From assembly GCA_937923735.1 (NCBI GenBank), contig CALDUJ010000055.1, forward strand, positions 1-46,548: DNA of 46,548 nucleotides, given 5' to 3'. This document shows, one piece after another, positions 17,356 to 25,936 of this stretch. Both the position numbers and the translations under genes were made by a program. The notes beneath the pieces are model-generated. The model searched no databases and was not told the origin of the DNA. It saw nothing but the letters and a program-made list of their open reading frames with translations. The stretch is from an uncultured Flavobacteriaceae bacterium. GTDB taxonomy: Bacteria > Bacteroidota > Bacteroidia > Flavobacteriales > Flavobacteriaceae. How positions within the stretch are numbered: the first letter of the stretch is position 1; the number at the start of each line of letters is the position of its first letter.

Positions 17356-18374
17356 TGCTGGATCTAAAAGGAAAATCAATTTTAATTACTGGAGGAACAG
17401 GTTCTCTTGGCAAGGCTCTAACAAAACATATTCTCAACAAATACCCTGAAATAAGAAAGCTAATCATTTTTTCTAGAGATGAGCAAAAACAATTTCAGAT
17501 GGCTCAAGAATATCCTGTTGAGAAATATCCTCAAATACGTTATTTTATTGGAGATGTTAGGGATAAGGAAAGATTGATTCGCGCATTTCAAGGAGTAGAG
17601 TATGTTATTCATGCTGCTGCTATGAAACATGTTCATATAGCAGAATACAATCCAGATGAATGTATAAAAACTAATATCGGAGGAGCTGAAAATGTTGTTG
17701 ATGCATGTTTTAAAACTAAAGTAGAACGCCTTGTTGCTCTATCAACAGACAAAGCTTGTGCGCCAATAAATCTTTATGGAGCAACTAAGTTAACATCAGA
17801 CAAATTGTTTATAGCTGCAAATAACATAAAGGGAGACAATCCAATACGCTTCTCTGTAGTTCGCTATGGGAATGTTATGGGTTCTAATGGGTCAGTAATA
17901 CCATTTTTCATTAATAAGAAGATGACAGATGGTGTGTTACCGATTACAGACCCGAATATGACAAGGTTCAATATTTCTTTACAAGGCGGTGTAGATATGG
18001 TCATGCATGCATTGGAGCATGCATGGGGCGGGGAATTATTTGTTCCTAAAATACCTTCTTACCGAATAATGGATGTAGCAAATGCAATAGGACCTGATTG
18101 CGATAAGCCTGTTGTAGGAATTAGACCAGGAGAAAAAGTTCATGAGGAGATGATAACAGCATCAGATTCTTTCTACACCTACGACTTAGGAAAATATTAC
18201 TCAATCCTACCTGCGGCTCACCAATGGAACCTGCAAGATTACATAAAAACCTTTAACGCCGTTAAAGTTGAACAAGGGTTTAGTTACAACTCTGGAGAAA
18301 ATAATGACTGGGAAACAGTTGATTCCCTGAGGCATCTAATAAAAGAACACGTAGATTCTAACTTTAAAGTGTAA
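17355..18374 (+). CDS. pseB: UDP-N-acetylglucosamine 4,6-dehydratase (inverting), pseudaminic acid pathway
   Basis: The 339-residue enzyme carries the PseB features: GGTGSLG at 13-19, FSRDEQKQ at 39-46, HAAAMKHV at 86-93, the STDKA set at 130-134 (Lys133 in place of the RmlB glutamate) and the Tyr141/Lys145 pair in YGATK. PseB converts UDP-GlcNAc to UDP-2-acetamido-2,6-dideoxy-L-arabino-hexos-4-ulose, inverting C5. It is the committed step toward pseudaminic-type nonulosonic acids. It overlaps rfbD upstream by one base and pseC downstream by one base, as expected in a tightly packed operon. Confidence 0.93.
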   Translation: MLDLKGKSILITGGTGSLGKALTKHILNKYPEIRKLIIFSRDEQKQFQMAQEYPVEKYPQIRYFIGDVRDKERLIRAFQGVEYVIHAAAMKHVHIAEYNPDECIKTNIGGAENVVDACFKTKVERLVALSTDKACAPINLYGATKLTSDKLFIAANNIKGDNPIRFSVVRYGNVMGSNGSVIPFFINKKMTDGVLPITDPNMTRFNISLQGGVDMVMHALEHAWGGELFVPKIPSYRIMDVANAIGPDCDKPVVGIRPGEKVHEEMITASDSFYTYDLGKYYSILPAAHQWNLQDYIKTFNAVKVEQGFSYNSGENNDWETVDSLRHLIKEHVDSNFKV

Positions 18375-19522
18375 TGAGTTCTATAATACCATACGGAAGG
18401 CAACATATAGAAAAAGAGGATATAGAGGCCGTAGTAGATACCCTTACTGCAGATTTTCTTACACAGGGCCCAAAAGTCAAAGAATTTGAAGATAAGTTTG
18501 CTAAGTATGTAGGTGCAAAATATGCAGTCGCAGTTAGCAATGCTACTGCTGGATTACATATTGCAGTTTTAGCTCTGGGTTTAAAGCCAGGAGAGCGAGT
18601 TATCACCACACCTATAACATTTGCTGCATCAGCTAATTGTGTACGTTATGCCGGTGGCGAAGTTTGGTTTGCCGATATAGACCCAGAAACATATCTATTA
18701 TCTTTAGAGAGCACCAAGCAACTCCTGGAAAGTAAACCTAAAGGATTTTTTAAAGGCATAATCCCAGTAGATTTTGCAGGATTGCCAGTTAACCTTGAAG
18801 CTTTCAGGAAATTGGCTGATGAGTATGATTTATGGATAATTGAAGATGCTTGCCACGCACCTGGCGGATATTTTACAGATTCTTCAAATAAAAAACAAAT
18901 GTGTGGAAATAGTAATTATGCCGACATAGGTATTTTTTCTTTTCATCCCGTAAAGCACATAGCCTGTGGAGAAGGAGGCATGGTTACCACTAACTCTAAA
19001 ACAATTTATGATAGGTTAATGCGATTAAGAACACATGGTATAACCAAAGAACACATGAGCGAAAATCATGGCGGGTGGTTTTATGAAATGCAAGAACTAG
19101 GCTTTAATTATAGACTTACAGATATTCAATCAGCATTAGGCATTACTCAGCTTGCCAAAAATAAGAATGGCGTAATTGTAAGAAACAAAATAGCTAATAA
19201 ATATAAAAAGGCATTTAAGGGTAAAATCAAATTCCAAAGCCTTCCCACTGGTGGGACTTATAATGCGCATCATCTCTTCGTAATCGAAGTAGAAAACAGA
19301 AAAGGATTATATGACTTTTTGAGAACCCATAATATTTTTGCTCAAATACATTATATACCCGTGCATACTTTACCTTATTATAAGGAAATAGGTTATGGCA
19401 GCGCAGACCTATCCAATGCAGAAAAATATTATTCTAATTGTATTAGTTTGCCAATGTATCCTACATTAACCGATAAAGAACAAATGTTTGTAATCGAAAA
19501 AGTTCTATCCTATATTAAATGA
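18374..19522 (+). CDS. pseC: PseC-type UDP-4-keto-sugar aminotransferase
   Basis: This 382-residue PLP enzyme of the DegT/DnrJ/EryC1 family is predicted to aminate the 4-keto product of PseB using glutamate. The PLP lysine is Lys194 in FHPVKHIACGEGG, and the opening MSSIIPYGRQHIEKEDIEAV with DFLTQGPKVKEFE is typical of PseC. The aspartate pairing with the pyridine nitrogen lies in IIEDACHAPGG near residue 158. It directly follows PseB, its partner in the pathway, and overlaps the GNAT gene by four bases. Confidence 0.93.
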   Translation: MSSIIPYGRQHIEKEDIEAVVDTLTADFLTQGPKVKEFEDKFAKYVGAKYAVAVSNATAGLHIAVLALGLKPGERVITTPITFAASANCVRYAGGEVWFADIDPETYLLSLESTKQLLESKPKGFFKGIIPVDFAGLPVNLEAFRKLADEYDLWIIEDACHAPGGYFTDSSNKKQMCGNSNYADIGIFSFHPVKHIACGEGGMVTTNSKTIYDRLMRLRTHGITKEHMSENHGGWFYEMQELGFNYRLTDIQSALGITQLAKNKNGVIVRNKIANKYKKAFKGKIKFQSLPTGGTYNAHHLFVIEVENRKGLYDFLRTHNIFAQIHYIPVHTLPYYKEIGYGSADLSNAEKYYSNCISLPMYPTLTDKEQMFVIEKVLSYIK

Positions 19523-20043
19523 AAGCTATTAGGATAGAATCCCAAAGGCTACTTTTTGAGCCCCTATCTTTAAGACATCTCTCAGAGGATTATGTTGATT
19601 GGCTTAACAATAAAGAAGTTAATAGATATTTAGAATCTGGAGGAGATTATACACTAGAAAAGCTTAAGACTTTTTTAAAAGAACAACAAAATAAGGACAT
19701 ACTTTTTTGGGCAATTTTTATTAAAAGCTCAAATAAACATATTGGTAACATAAAGATTGACCCAATAAACCATAAAAACAATTCTGGAGAATATGGGATC
19801 ATGATGGGCGATTCTTCAGAATGGGGGAAAGGGTATGCTAAGGAGGCATCATTAAGAATTATAGATTACTGTTTTAATGAGCTTAAGCTATCTAAAATAA
19901 CATTAGGGGTTATTGATGCTAATAGAGTGGCATTAAAATTGTATAAAAAGATTGGTTTTATAGAAGAGTCTATTAAAAAAGATTATGGTATTTATGATGG
20001 TAGATTATGTAGTTCAATACGTATGGTAAAGCACAATGATTAA
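19519..20043 (+). CDS. pseH: GNAT N-acetyltransferase, PseH-like
   Basis: The 174-residue protein is a GNAT enzyme related to RimJ/RimL. The acetyl-CoA pyrophosphate-binding region is WGKGYAKEA at 102-110, followed by the conserved late segment NRVALKLYKKIGF. Placed directly after PseC, it most likely acetylates the new 4-amino group (PseH step), giving the 2,4-diacetamido sugar. Because the operon also encodes a formyltransferase, which enzyme acts on which amino group is open. The gene overlaps pseC by four bases and the next gene by eight. Confidence 0.8.
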   Translation: MKAIRIESQRLLFEPLSLRHLSEDYVDWLNNKEVNRYLESGGDYTLEKLKTFLKEQQNKDILFWAIFIKSSNKHIGNIKIDPINHKNNSGEYGIMMGDSSEWGKGYAKEASLRIIDYCFNELKLSKITLGVIDANRVALKLYKKIGFIEESIKKDYGIYDGRLCSSIRMVKHND

Positions 20044-20911
20044 CAAAATAATACTCGGAACAGTTCAATTAGGCTTAGATTATGGAATAAATAACCATTC
20101 AGGAAAACCATCTAAACAACGTGCATTTCAAATTCTTGAAAACGCTCATAATTTTGGTATAACCAAACTAGATACTGCAGAGTCTTATGGTAATTCCGAA
20201 TATATTATTGGTGATTTTCACAAAGAAAACCCCAATAAAATTTTTGATGTTATTACTAAATTAGCAGCCAATAGTGATTTGGCTCCAAAGAATTTTATGA
20301 GGCATATTGCTGAGAGCTGTAACAGATTGTATGTCGATAGGCTTTATGGTTATATGTTTCATAATTATAAAAGCTTTAAAGATAAAGAGGGCTTATACGA
20401 ACAATTACTACTTGCTAAAGATAAAGGCTTAATTAAAAAAGCAGGAATCTCTCTTTATAATAACGAAGAATTAGAAGATGTTTTAGAACATTACAACAAT
20501 TTCGATTTAATTCAAATACCATTTAATCTTTTAGATAATGCATCAAAGCGTCAAAATGTACTAGAAAAGGCAAAAGAAAAAAATGTTGAGGTGCATACTC
20601 GATCTGTCTTTTTACAAGGTGTTTTTTTTAAGAAAATAAAAAGCCTACCAAAAAAGCTAGAGCCATTAGGAACTTATTTAATTACGCTCGAAAATATTAT
20701 GCTCGAAAACGATATTGACACTCAAGCCCTAGCATTAAACTATGTTTTACAAAAAAACTATATAGATAATGTCTTAATCGGTGTCGAAACACCAGAACAA
20801 TTAGTAAATAATATTAAAGCATGTAATAATGACAATCATATTCCACATGACATTATTGATGCTATTATTGTTAAGGAAAAAGAACTATTAAACCCCTCAA
20901 ATTGGAATTAA
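20036..20911 (+). CDS. Aldo/keto reductase in the nonulosonic acid cassette
   Basis: This 291-residue protein begins MINKIILGTVQLGLDYG, an aldo/keto reductase opening. The catalytic tetrad is visible as Asp46 and Tyr51 (LDTAESYG), Lys75 (VITKLA) and His109 (YMFHN). It should be an NAD(P)H-linked oxidoreductase of a carbonyl or secondary alcohol. No such step exists in the minimal PseB-C-H-G-I-F pathway, so it is an addition, probably modifying the nonulosonate or one of its precursors. It overlaps pseH by eight bases and is followed after one base by the CMP-sugar gene, so it is embedded in the pathway operon. Confidence 0.85.
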   Translation: MINKIILGTVQLGLDYGINNHSGKPSKQRAFQILENAHNFGITKLDTAESYGNSEYIIGDFHKENPNKIFDVITKLAANSDLAPKNFMRHIAESCNRLYVDRLYGYMFHNYKSFKDKEGLYEQLLLAKDKGLIKKAGISLYNNEELEDVLEHYNNFDLIQIPFNLLDNASKRQNVLEKAKEKNVEVHTRSVFLQGVFFKKIKSLPKKLEPLGTYLITLENIMLENDIDTQALALNYVLQKNYIDNVLIGVETPEQLVNNIKACNNDNHIPHDIIDAIIVKEKELLNPSNWN

Positions 20912-20912
20912 T

Positions 20913-21677
20913 ATGAGTACCATAGTAGTCACGCAAGCAAGATCTGGCTCTACTCGCCTACCAAACAAAGTTTTGCTCAAAGTTAAGGATAAGACATTAT
21001 TACAGATTCATATAGATAGGATTAAACGGGCAAAGCTAGTAGATGATATATATATCGCTACTACTACTGAGATTGGCGACGATGTAATCGCAAATCTAGC
21101 TGAAAACTTAAAGGTTAAATACCATAGAGGAAGTGAAGATGATGTGTTAGATCGGTTTTATCAAACGGTTAAAGATATTAGGCCAGATTTTATTGTCAGA
21201 TTAACTTCAGATTGTCCATTGATTGACCCTAAGCTCCTAGATGAAGTGATAGTAGAAGCAAAAAAGTTAAACGTTGACTATTATGCTAATATTATTGAGG
21301 AGCGTTTTCCAGACGGACAAGATATTGAGGTTTTTAAATTCAGTGCTTTAAAAAAAGCATGGAAAGAAGCCAAACTGAGTTCGGACAGAGAGCACGTCAC
21401 ACCTTACATAAGAAATAATTCGACATATAAAGGAGGGAATTTATTTACCTCAAGCAACCATAATCTAAAAGATAATTATAACCATGTCAGACTAACGGTT
21501 GACGAACCTCAAGATTTAGAAGTCATAAAAGAAATTGTAAAAGATTTGGGCTTAGACAAAGATTGGAAAACCTATGCAGATTACTATTTAGAAAATGAAA
21601 AAGTAAGAAGCTTAAACAATTCCATAGCCAGAAACGAAGGCTATCAAAAATCGATTAGTAAAGAGAAAAACAATTAG
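20913..21677 (+). CDS. pseF: CMP-nonulosonic acid cytidylyltransferase, PseF/SpsF-like
   Basis: The 254-residue protein has the CTP-binding signature QARSGSTRLPNKVL at 8-21, close to the KDSxR/ARxGSxRxxxK patterns of CMP-sialate synthetases. It also has VRLTSDCPLIDP, which is typical of the SpsF/PseF branch. It should activate the finished nonulosonic acid with CTP to give the CMP-sugar donor. The C-terminal tail (about 210-254) is charged and has no recognisable domain. It lies one base after the aldo/keto reductase gene, and 31 bases separate it from the aminotransferase gene. Confidence 0.87.
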   Translation: MSTIVVTQARSGSTRLPNKVLLKVKDKTLLQIHIDRIKRAKLVDDIYIATTTEIGDDVIANLAENLKVKYHRGSEDDVLDRFYQTVKDIRPDFIVRLTSDCPLIDPKLLDEVIVEAKKLNVDYYANIIEERFPDGQDIEVFKFSALKKAWKEAKLSSDREHVTPYIRNNSTYKGGNLFTSSNHNLKDNYNHVRLTVDEPQDLEVIKEIVKDLGLDKDWKTYADYYLENEKVRSLNNSIARNEGYQKSISKEKNN

Positions 21678-21708
21678 TATTTTTAAGTGAATATTTATTC
21701 TTTAAAAG

Positions 21709-23022
21709 ATGAAAAACAGAACTGGACAAACACTCTATAAAAAGGCAAAAAAATTAATTCCTGGAGGAACTATGTTATTGTCAAAACGACCAGAAATGTT
21801 TCTACCAGAGAATTGGCCTTCGTACTTTTCTAAAGCAAAAGGGTGTAGAGTTTGGGATTTAGACGGCAAAGAATATGTCGATATGTGTATAATGGGTATT
21901 GGCACTAATACCTTAGGATATGGTAATGATGAGGTTGATGAAGCCGTTTTGAGGTCAGTTAAGAAGGGTAATATGAGTACATTTAATTGTCCGGAAGAAG
22001 TTGCTTTAGCAGAAAAATTAGTAGAGATTAATCCTTGGGCAGACATGGTGAGATTTGCTAGAAGTGGAGGAGAAGCAAACTCGATAGCCATTAGGATTGC
22101 TAGAGCAGCTTCTGGTAAAGACAAAGTTGCAATTTGCGGTTATCATGGATGGCATGACTGGTATTTATCTGCTAACCACAATAAGGGAGATGAATTATCA
22201 AGCCACCTATTATCTGGACTAAACCCAAATGGCGTTCCAAAGAACTTAAAAAATACAGTTTATCCATTCCATTACAATAACTATGAAGAGTTACTATCCA
22301 TTGTCAATCAAAATGATATTGGAGTTATTAAAATGGAAGTGATGCGAAATTTTGGTCCTGAAGACAATTTTCTACAGAAAGTTAGAGATTTGGCTAACAA
22401 ACGTAACATAGTATTGATTTTTGATGAATGCACATCAGGTTTTAGAGAAACTTATGGAGGCATATACAAGAAATATGGTGTTGAACCTGATGTTGCCATG
22501 TATGGTAAAACAATAGGTAATGGCTACGCCTTAACAGCAGTAGTTGGAAAAAAATCTGTTATGGAAGCAGCACAAACATCATTTATAAGCAGTACTTTTT
22601 GGACAGAAAGAATTGGTCCAACGGCAGCATTAAAAACCCTTGAGGTTATGAAAAAGATGGAATCTTGGAACATTATAACAGAGCAGGGTTCTAAAATTCA
22701 AAAACTCTGGAAATCATTGGCAAAGACACACGACTTAACTATAAATATTTCAGGAATGCCAGCTTTAAGCACTTATAGTTTTAGTAGTGATAATGCTATG
22801 AAGTATAAAACACTTGTAGCCCAGGAAATGCTTAAAAAAGGGTTTTTAGCAAGTACTAATTTTTACGCATGTACAGAACATACCGATAAGCATATAGAAA
22901 ATTACATTGACGCTTTAGATGATGTTTACAACTCAATTTCTGAATGTGAAAAAGGAAATAAGAACATAAATAATCTTCTAGAAGGTCCTGTTTGCCATTC
23001 AGGCTTCAAGAGGTTGAATTGA
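21709..23022 (+). CDS. Class III PLP aminotransferase (glutamate-1-semialdehyde aminomutase-like) in the nonulosonic acid cassette
   Basis: The 437-residue enzyme resembles glutamate-1-semialdehyde 2,1-aminomutases: PGGTMLLSKRP near the N-terminus, GYHGWHDWYL at 144-153, FDECTSGFR with the cofactor-binding Asp239, and the PLP lysine Lys267 in MYGKTIGNGY. A true HemL is unlikely, because the gene sits between a CMP-sugar synthetase and PseG and GSA-like aminotransferases are known companions of sugar clusters. It probably adds an amino group to a keto-sugar or nonulosonate made by the neighbouring aldo/keto reductase. Its stop overlaps the PseG start (TGATG). Confidence 0.87.
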   Translation: MKNRTGQTLYKKAKKLIPGGTMLLSKRPEMFLPENWPSYFSKAKGCRVWDLDGKEYVDMCIMGIGTNTLGYGNDEVDEAVLRSVKKGNMSTFNCPEEVALAEKLVEINPWADMVRFARSGGEANSIAIRIARAASGKDKVAICGYHGWHDWYLSANHNKGDELSSHLLSGLNPNGVPKNLKNTVYPFHYNNYEELLSIVNQNDIGVIKMEVMRNFGPEDNFLQKVRDLANKRNIVLIFDECTSGFRETYGGIYKKYGVEPDVAMYGKTIGNGYALTAVVGKKSVMEAAQTSFISSTFWTERIGPTAALKTLEVMKKMESWNIITEQGSKIQKLWKSLAKTHDLTINISGMPALSTYSFSSDNAMKYKTLVAQEMLKKGFLASTNFYACTEHTDKHIENYIDALDDVYNSISECEKGNKNINNLLEGPVCHSGFKRLN

Positions 23023-24032
23023 TGAAAAAAATAATATTTAGGGCAGATGGAAATTCTGAAACGGGTCTAGGGCATCTTTACAGACTTTTTAGTCTGGTTG
23101 AAATAGTCAAGGAGCATTATGATTTCATTTTCTTAACTAAACAGACTTCCACTTTGGCTGTTATACCAGAAGATTATAATGTATCTACAATCCCAGAACA
23201 TATTATAATTACTGAAGAACCACAATGGATTAAGTCCAATTTTTCTTATGAATCTCATTTTATAATAGCTGATGGGTACCATTTTGACTCAACATATCAA
23301 TACGACATCAAGCAATTTAAATTTAGCCTAATTTATGTAGATGACCTAGCCAAAGATATCATGTTTGCTGACCTTGTTATCAATCACTCACCTTATCTTA
23401 AGTTAGAGGATTACGATAAACAAGCTTATACCCAACTGGCATTGGGCACATCTTACGCTCTGCTTAGACCAGCATTTTTGGAGGCTGCAAGACAGAAAAG
23501 ACAAATTGGTAAAATAGATAGTGCATTTGTGTGTTTTGGCGGTGCAGACCCATTTAACCTTACATTAAAGGCTCTTAAAGGATTATTATTAAGAAAGGAT
23601 ATACAACACATTCATGTGGTTCTAGGAGCTGCCTACAAGCATTCAGAGATTTTTGAAATATCAGATACTTTTAAAGATAAGGAGGTTTTAATACATAAAA
23701 ATTTGTCCGAACTACAGCTTGTTAAAATTATGAAGGCATGCCAATTCGCAATTGCTCCTGCTAGCACAATATTATATGAACTTTGCTGTATAAAAATGCC
23801 AATTTTAAGTGGTTATTATGTTGATAACCAAAAACTCATATATAATGGTTTTTTGAATCAAGATGCTATTTATGGAGGAGGCAATATGCAGCATTACAAC
23901 ACAAAAGACTTCTCTAACGAAATAGAATCTATACTATCACTAAAAACCCATGTAAATACTATAGAGTCTCAAGGCACATTATTTGACGGTGAGATAAAAA
24001 CTAGACTTTTAAATTTAATTAACTCAATATGA
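23022..24032 (+). CDS. pseG: UDP-2,4-diacetamido-2,4,6-trideoxy-L-altrose hydrolase, PseG-like
   Basis: PseG removes UDP from the acetylated UDP-sugar to free the 2,4-diacetamido-6-deoxyhexose. The 336-residue product starts MKKIIFRADGNSETGLGHLYR; the GxGHxxR motif (residues 15-21, His18) is the catalytic signature. Later features of this GT-B-like hydrolase are SAFVCFGGADPFNLT, with its glycine-rich nucleotide loop, and APASTILYELCCIK. The ATG at 23022 overlaps the aminotransferase stop and is chosen over an in-frame TTG ten codons upstream, which lies inside the preceding gene. It is four bases into the formyltransferase gene at its 3' end. Confidence 0.88.
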   Translation: MKKIIFRADGNSETGLGHLYRLFSLVEIVKEHYDFIFLTKQTSTLAVIPEDYNVSTIPEHIIITEEPQWIKSNFSYESHFIIADGYHFDSTYQYDIKQFKFSLIYVDDLAKDIMFADLVINHSPYLKLEDYDKQAYTQLALGTSYALLRPAFLEAARQKRQIGKIDSAFVCFGGADPFNLTLKALKGLLLRKDIQHIHVVLGAAYKHSEIFEISDTFKDKEVLIHKNLSELQLVKIMKACQFAIAPASTILYELCCIKMPILSGYYVDNQKLIYNGFLNQDAIYGGGNMQHYNTKDFSNEIESILSLKTHVNTIESQGTLFDGEIKTRLLNLINSI

Positions 24033-24910
24033 TGAGAATTGCGATATTATGCAGTGGAGGTTTAGGCTTAGATACTTTAAAAAAAGTAACACCAGAGTAT
24101 AATGTTGTTTGCGTTTTAACAGACAGTAAATCAACTGAAATAATAGAGTTTTCTAAGGAAAATAATATTCCATATTTTGCCGGCAATCCTAGAAATAATA
24201 AGGGTTTTAATTTTATAAAAAATTTTAGCATTGACATTATTGCTTCAATAAACTACCTGTTTCTTATTGAAGAAGATATTATTAATCATCCTAATAAGCT
24301 TTCGTTTAATATTCATGGCTCCTTGTTACCAAAATATAGAGGAAGAACACCACATGTTTGGGCAATTATTAACGACGAAAAAGAAGCTGGTATTACAGCA
24401 CATGTTATTGATGCAGGTTGTGATACAGGAGATATTATTCATCAAATAAAAATTCCAATTCTACCTGATGATACTGGAGCTAATATGTTAGAAAAATATG
24501 CTCAAGCTTATTTTCCTCTAGTGAAAAAAGTGCTTAGAGATATTGAATGCAATCAATTAAAATTAACTGAACAAGACGAGTCTTTGGCTACATATTTTGG
24601 GAAAAGAACACCTTTAGACGGTGCAATTAACTGGAATTGGGATAGGAAAAGAATAAAAAACTGGATAAGAGCTCTAGCAGACCCTTATCCAGGAGCATTT
24701 ACTTTTTATAAAGGACAGAAAATAGTGATAGACAAAGTATCTTTTTCAGATTTAAAAGTAAATGATAAGCAAAACAATGGCGAAATAATTACTGTGAAAC
24801 CTTCAGTGATTGTGAAAACCAAAAACGGCGCCATTAAGCTAGAAAGCATAAGAACAGAAAATTGTACTTTTAACCTAGGAAAAAAGTTTGATAATGAAAA
24901 TAGGGAATAA
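24029..24910 (+). CDS. Sugar N-formyltransferase (methionyl-tRNA formyltransferase-like fold)
   Basis: The 293-residue protein has the formyltransferase core. FNIHGSLLPKYRG at 93-105 and DAGCDTGDII at 128-137 hold the catalytic Asn94, His96 and Asp132, with the same spacing as the Asn-His-Asp triad in E. coli Fmt. Such enzymes move a formyl group from N10-formyltetrahydrofolate to an amine. A location between PseG and PseI points to an amino-sugar or nonulosonate rather than tRNA. N-formylated pseudaminic acids are known from bacterial surface glycans. There are two adjacent ATG codons (24029, 24032), both overlapping the pseG stop. The 3' end overlaps pseI by 17 bases. Confidence 0.87.
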   Translation: MMRIAILCSGGLGLDTLKKVTPEYNVVCVLTDSKSTEIIEFSKENNIPYFAGNPRNNKGFNFIKNFSIDIIASINYLFLIEEDIINHPNKLSFNIHGSLLPKYRGRTPHVWAIINDEKEAGITAHVIDAGCDTGDIIHQIKIPILPDDTGANMLEKYAQAYFPLVKKVLRDIECNQLKLTEQDESLATYFGKRTPLDGAINWNWDRKRIKNWIRALADPYPGAFTFYKGQKIVIDKVSFSDLKVNDKQNNGEIITVKPSVIVKTKNGAIKLESIRTENCTFNLGKKFDNENRE

Positions 24911-25934
24911 AGAAATTGGTGGAAATAATCCATGTTTTATTATAGCAGAATTATCTGCAAACCATAATGGAGATTTAGAAGTAGCCAAGGATACGATAAG
25001 AGCTGCAAAAAAAACGGGTGCCGACGCTATAAAACTTCAAACATATACTCCAGATACCCTAACCATTGATTGTGATAATGAGCATTTTCGAATCGAAGAA
25101 GGAACACTATGGGATGGGAAGACACTATATGAGTTGTACGGTGAGGCATATACTCCATGGGAGTGGCATAAAGAACTTTTTGAGGTAGCAAAAGAAGAAG
25201 ATTTAGTGTGTTTTTCTTCTCCTTTTGATTTTACAGCAGTAGATTTTTTAGAAGAATTAAATACTCCAGCATATAAGATAGCCTCTTTTGAAATTCAAGA
25301 TATTCCACTCATAGAATATGCAGCATCTAAAGGTAAACCTATAATAATGTCTACAGGAATAGCAGAACTTAAGGACATTGAATTAGCTGTAGAGACTTGT
25401 AAAAAAGTAGGTAATAATGAAATAGTATTGTTAAAATGTACATCATCTTACCCTGCTCCATTAGAGTTAGCCAACTTGAATACAATATTAGACATGAAAA
25501 AGAGGTTTGATGTTGAGGTTGGGTTTAGTGACCATACATACGGCAGCTTAGCACCAACTATTGCAACGACTTTAGGAGCTAAAGTAATAGAAAAGCACTT
25601 TATATTAGACAAGAATATTGGAGGGCCAGATGCTGATTTCTCATTAGACCTAGGAGAGTTTACAGATATGGTTCAAAAAGTTAGAGATACAGAAAAATTA
25701 CTTGGAGAAACATCTTATGAGTTATCTGAAAAAGTAAAAAAGAATAAGAAATTTGCTAGGTCTCTGTTTGTTGTTGAAGATGTTAAAAAAGGAGATGTAT
25801 TAACTATAAATAATATAAAATCTATAAGACCTGGTTATGGGTTACACCCAAAGCACTTAAATAGTATCATAGGGCAGGTATTTAAGGAAGACCTTAAAAA
25901 GGGCACACCTCTTAAGATGGAACACCTTAACTAA
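24894..25934 (+). CDS. pseI: Pseudaminic acid synthase (NeuB family)
   Basis: PseI condenses phosphoenolpyruvate with the 2,4-diacetamido-6-deoxy-L-altrose from PseG to form the nine-carbon nonulosonic acid. The 346-residue product has a NeuB-type barrel (FIIAELSANHNGDLEVA at the start, DAIKLQTYTPDTL, LKCTSSYPAP, GFSDHTYG, IEKHFILD). A C-terminal SAF domain of about 60 residues (FARSLFVVEDVKKGD onward) is related to antifreeze proteins. The ATG at 24894 is used because the upstream in-frame TTG lies within the formyltransferase gene. Legionaminic (NeuB2) function cannot be fully excluded, but PseB and PseC in the same operon favour the pseudaminic branch. Confidence 0.92.
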   Translation: MKIGNKEIGGNNPCFIIAELSANHNGDLEVAKDTIRAAKKTGADAIKLQTYTPDTLTIDCDNEHFRIEEGTLWDGKTLYELYGEAYTPWEWHKELFEVAKEEDLVCFSSPFDFTAVDFLEELNTPAYKIASFEIQDIPLIEYAASKGKPIIMSTGIAELKDIELAVETCKKVGNNEIVLLKCTSSYPAPLELANLNTILDMKKRFDVEVGFSDHTYGSLAPTIATTLGAKVIEKHFILDKNIGGPDADFSLDLGEFTDMVQKVRDTEKLLGETSYELSEKVKKNKKFARSLFVVEDVKKGDVLTINNIKSIRPGYGLHPKHLNSIIGQVFKEDLKKGTPLKMEHLN

Positions 25935-25936
25935 GT

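Noticed and set aside
17282-17360. Frameshift as an explanation for the short RmlD
   Set aside because: No other frame near the end continues a recognisable RmlD C-terminus, and the stop is precisely coupled to pseB, so a border truncation fits better than a sequencing error.
21735-22124. Open frame on the minus strand opposite the class III aminotransferase
   Set aside because: The plus-strand gene is clearly real from its motifs and Lys267; the antisense product shows no domain.
21709-23022. Housekeeping hemL (glutamate-1-semialdehyde aminomutase)
   Set aside because: The gene is embedded in the nonulosonic acid operon and overlaps PseG; a sugar aminotransferase of the same class is the better reading.
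24029-24910. Housekeeping fmt (methionyl-tRNA formyltransferase)
   Set aside because: The catalytic triad fits any member of the fold, but the place between pseG and pseI and the absence of def or other translation genes nearby favour a sugar N-formyltransferase.
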